Source of the DNA: Halobacteria archaeon HArc-gm2
GTDB lineage: Archaea; Halobacteriota; Halobacteria; Halobacteriales; Haloarculaceae
DNA length: 64,000 nucleotides
Assembly (NCBI GenBank): GCA_025517465.1
Contig: JAOPKE010000001.1
Coordinates: 62,001 to 126,000 of the forward strand
Direction: 5' to 3'
The position numbers were made by a program, and so were the translations under genes. Shown here piece after piece: positions 63,441 through 64,000 of the stretch; position 1 is the first letter of the stretch, and every line of letters starts with the position of its first letter. A model generated the notes under the pieces. It worked only from the letters and a program-made list of their open reading frames with translations, ran no database searches and had not been told where the DNA came from.

Positions 63441-64000
63441 GGTTCGTCACTCCACTCTCCACTATCTGGGTACTGACACGTGACACTCCCATGCTTTCTC
63501 TCACATCGCGCGTGGTGTATATAGGTTGCTGACAATTCAACTTAATATCATATATAGTCTGATACGTAATCCTGCAAAGGGCGTGCTACTTCGGGCGACG
63601 GGGTTTCTTCGATCCGGAAACTGCACGACGTGAACCGCATCATACTCTCACTGGGTCGGTCCGAACGCCGGTGGCTCAAAAGATAACGAATTGACACTTA
63701 CTCGGGCGGAAGCATCCATCAAACGTCCGTGCAGTAGTGTATGGGGGCTCTTACGGCCGCTAACAGGCTGTCGTCGGTACTTTCGGCGTCGGGAACTGAC
63801 ACGCCGATCCCTCGACGGACGGAGTTAAGCCGATCATTGCGTGGGTATCTCCGGGACGACGACGTCTCGCGACCGGCTTCGAACGTCGCCGGGGTCGCTG
63901 GCTGCGAGATCCTGTCCGACGACTCGTCGAGAACACTACGCTGGGGACGTCCGGTTCGTACGCCAGCAAAAGAAAACGGACCGCGGAGTGATGGCCGGGA
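63441..64000. other. AT-rich interval with no confident gene
   Basis: Bases 63505-63575 are AT-rich (CAACTTAATATCATATATAG) and may hold promoters in both directions. From ATG 63740 a rightward frame stays open to the window edge (87 codons, MGALTAANRLSSVLSASG), but its third positions are much less G/C-rich than those of genes in this window and no motif is visible. It could be the start of a gene cut by the edge or chance. Nothing else is supported here. Confidence 0.3.

Noticed and set aside
63740-64000. Gene starting at ATG 63740 and cut by the window edge
   Set aside because: Third positions are not G/C-rich as in the other genes and no motif is visible; kept only as a possibility in the description of the interval.

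Overview
The window is haloarchaeal chromosome, most like Haloarculaceae by gene content (family-level inference only). The support is strongly G+C-rich coding DNA with G/C third positions, acidic proteins, archaeal ribosomal proteins (eL32, eL19, eS4, eS8), twin-arginine lipoprotein signals (RR motif plus LAGC or IAGC lipobox), TATA elements about 25-30 nt from start codons that suggest leaderless mRNAs, RadB, Mch, and HTH-10 (Bat-type) regulators.

Layout. 1-9.4 kb: a partial unknown gene, an MscS channel, a small membrane protein, homoserine kinase, a 7TM/PAS/GAF sensor histidine kinase, a PH-like membrane protein, radB and a soluble chemotaxis transducer. 9.6-15.4 kb: a five-gene branched-chain amino acid (or related amide) ABC transporter followed by a thioredoxin-like gene. 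15.5-22 kb: two acetyl-CoA synthetases flanking a Bat-type regulator that carries a degenerate tyrosine-recombinase-like N-terminus. 22.1-30.3 kb: a phosphate uptake locus, pstS-C-A-B, then two extra genes (one with its own AT-rich promoter and palindrome), then phoU, with an AbrB-PhoU regulator divergent from pstS. 30.3-36.2 kb: HD protein, eS8, DUF2240 gene, pyrF, zinc finger, J-domain protein and phosphoglycolate phosphatase. 36.2-39.3 kb: a Zn/Mn ABC transporter whose permease gene is broken by a perfect 55-bp tandem duplication, with a palindromic operator candidate at the binding-protein promoter. 39.4-48 kb: a GTPBP-type GTPase, an HTH-10 regulator, an epimerase, a HAD hydrolase, mch, a thiamine-binding protein and an orphan sugar-type binding protein. 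48.1-62.7 kb: tRNA-Gly(GCC), then the long uL3-to-SecY ribosomal superoperon opened by a SPOUT methyltransferase gene and including an RNase P subunit. 62.9-64 kb: a DUF7344-type membrane regulator and an AT-rich stretch with no convincing gene.

The most unusual non-coding signal is a pair of dispersed structured elements at 31586-31898 and 44257-44446. They lie in opposite orientation and share a 93-nt core (92 identical bases). Each is bounded by its own perfect inverted repeat. The two end repeats differ from each other at matching, mutually compensating positions, which suggests either a structured RNA or a MITE-like element. The most unusual genic signal is the permease frameshift, which removing one repeat copy would exactly repair.

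All assignments come from reading the sequence and remembered family features. No database search was run.
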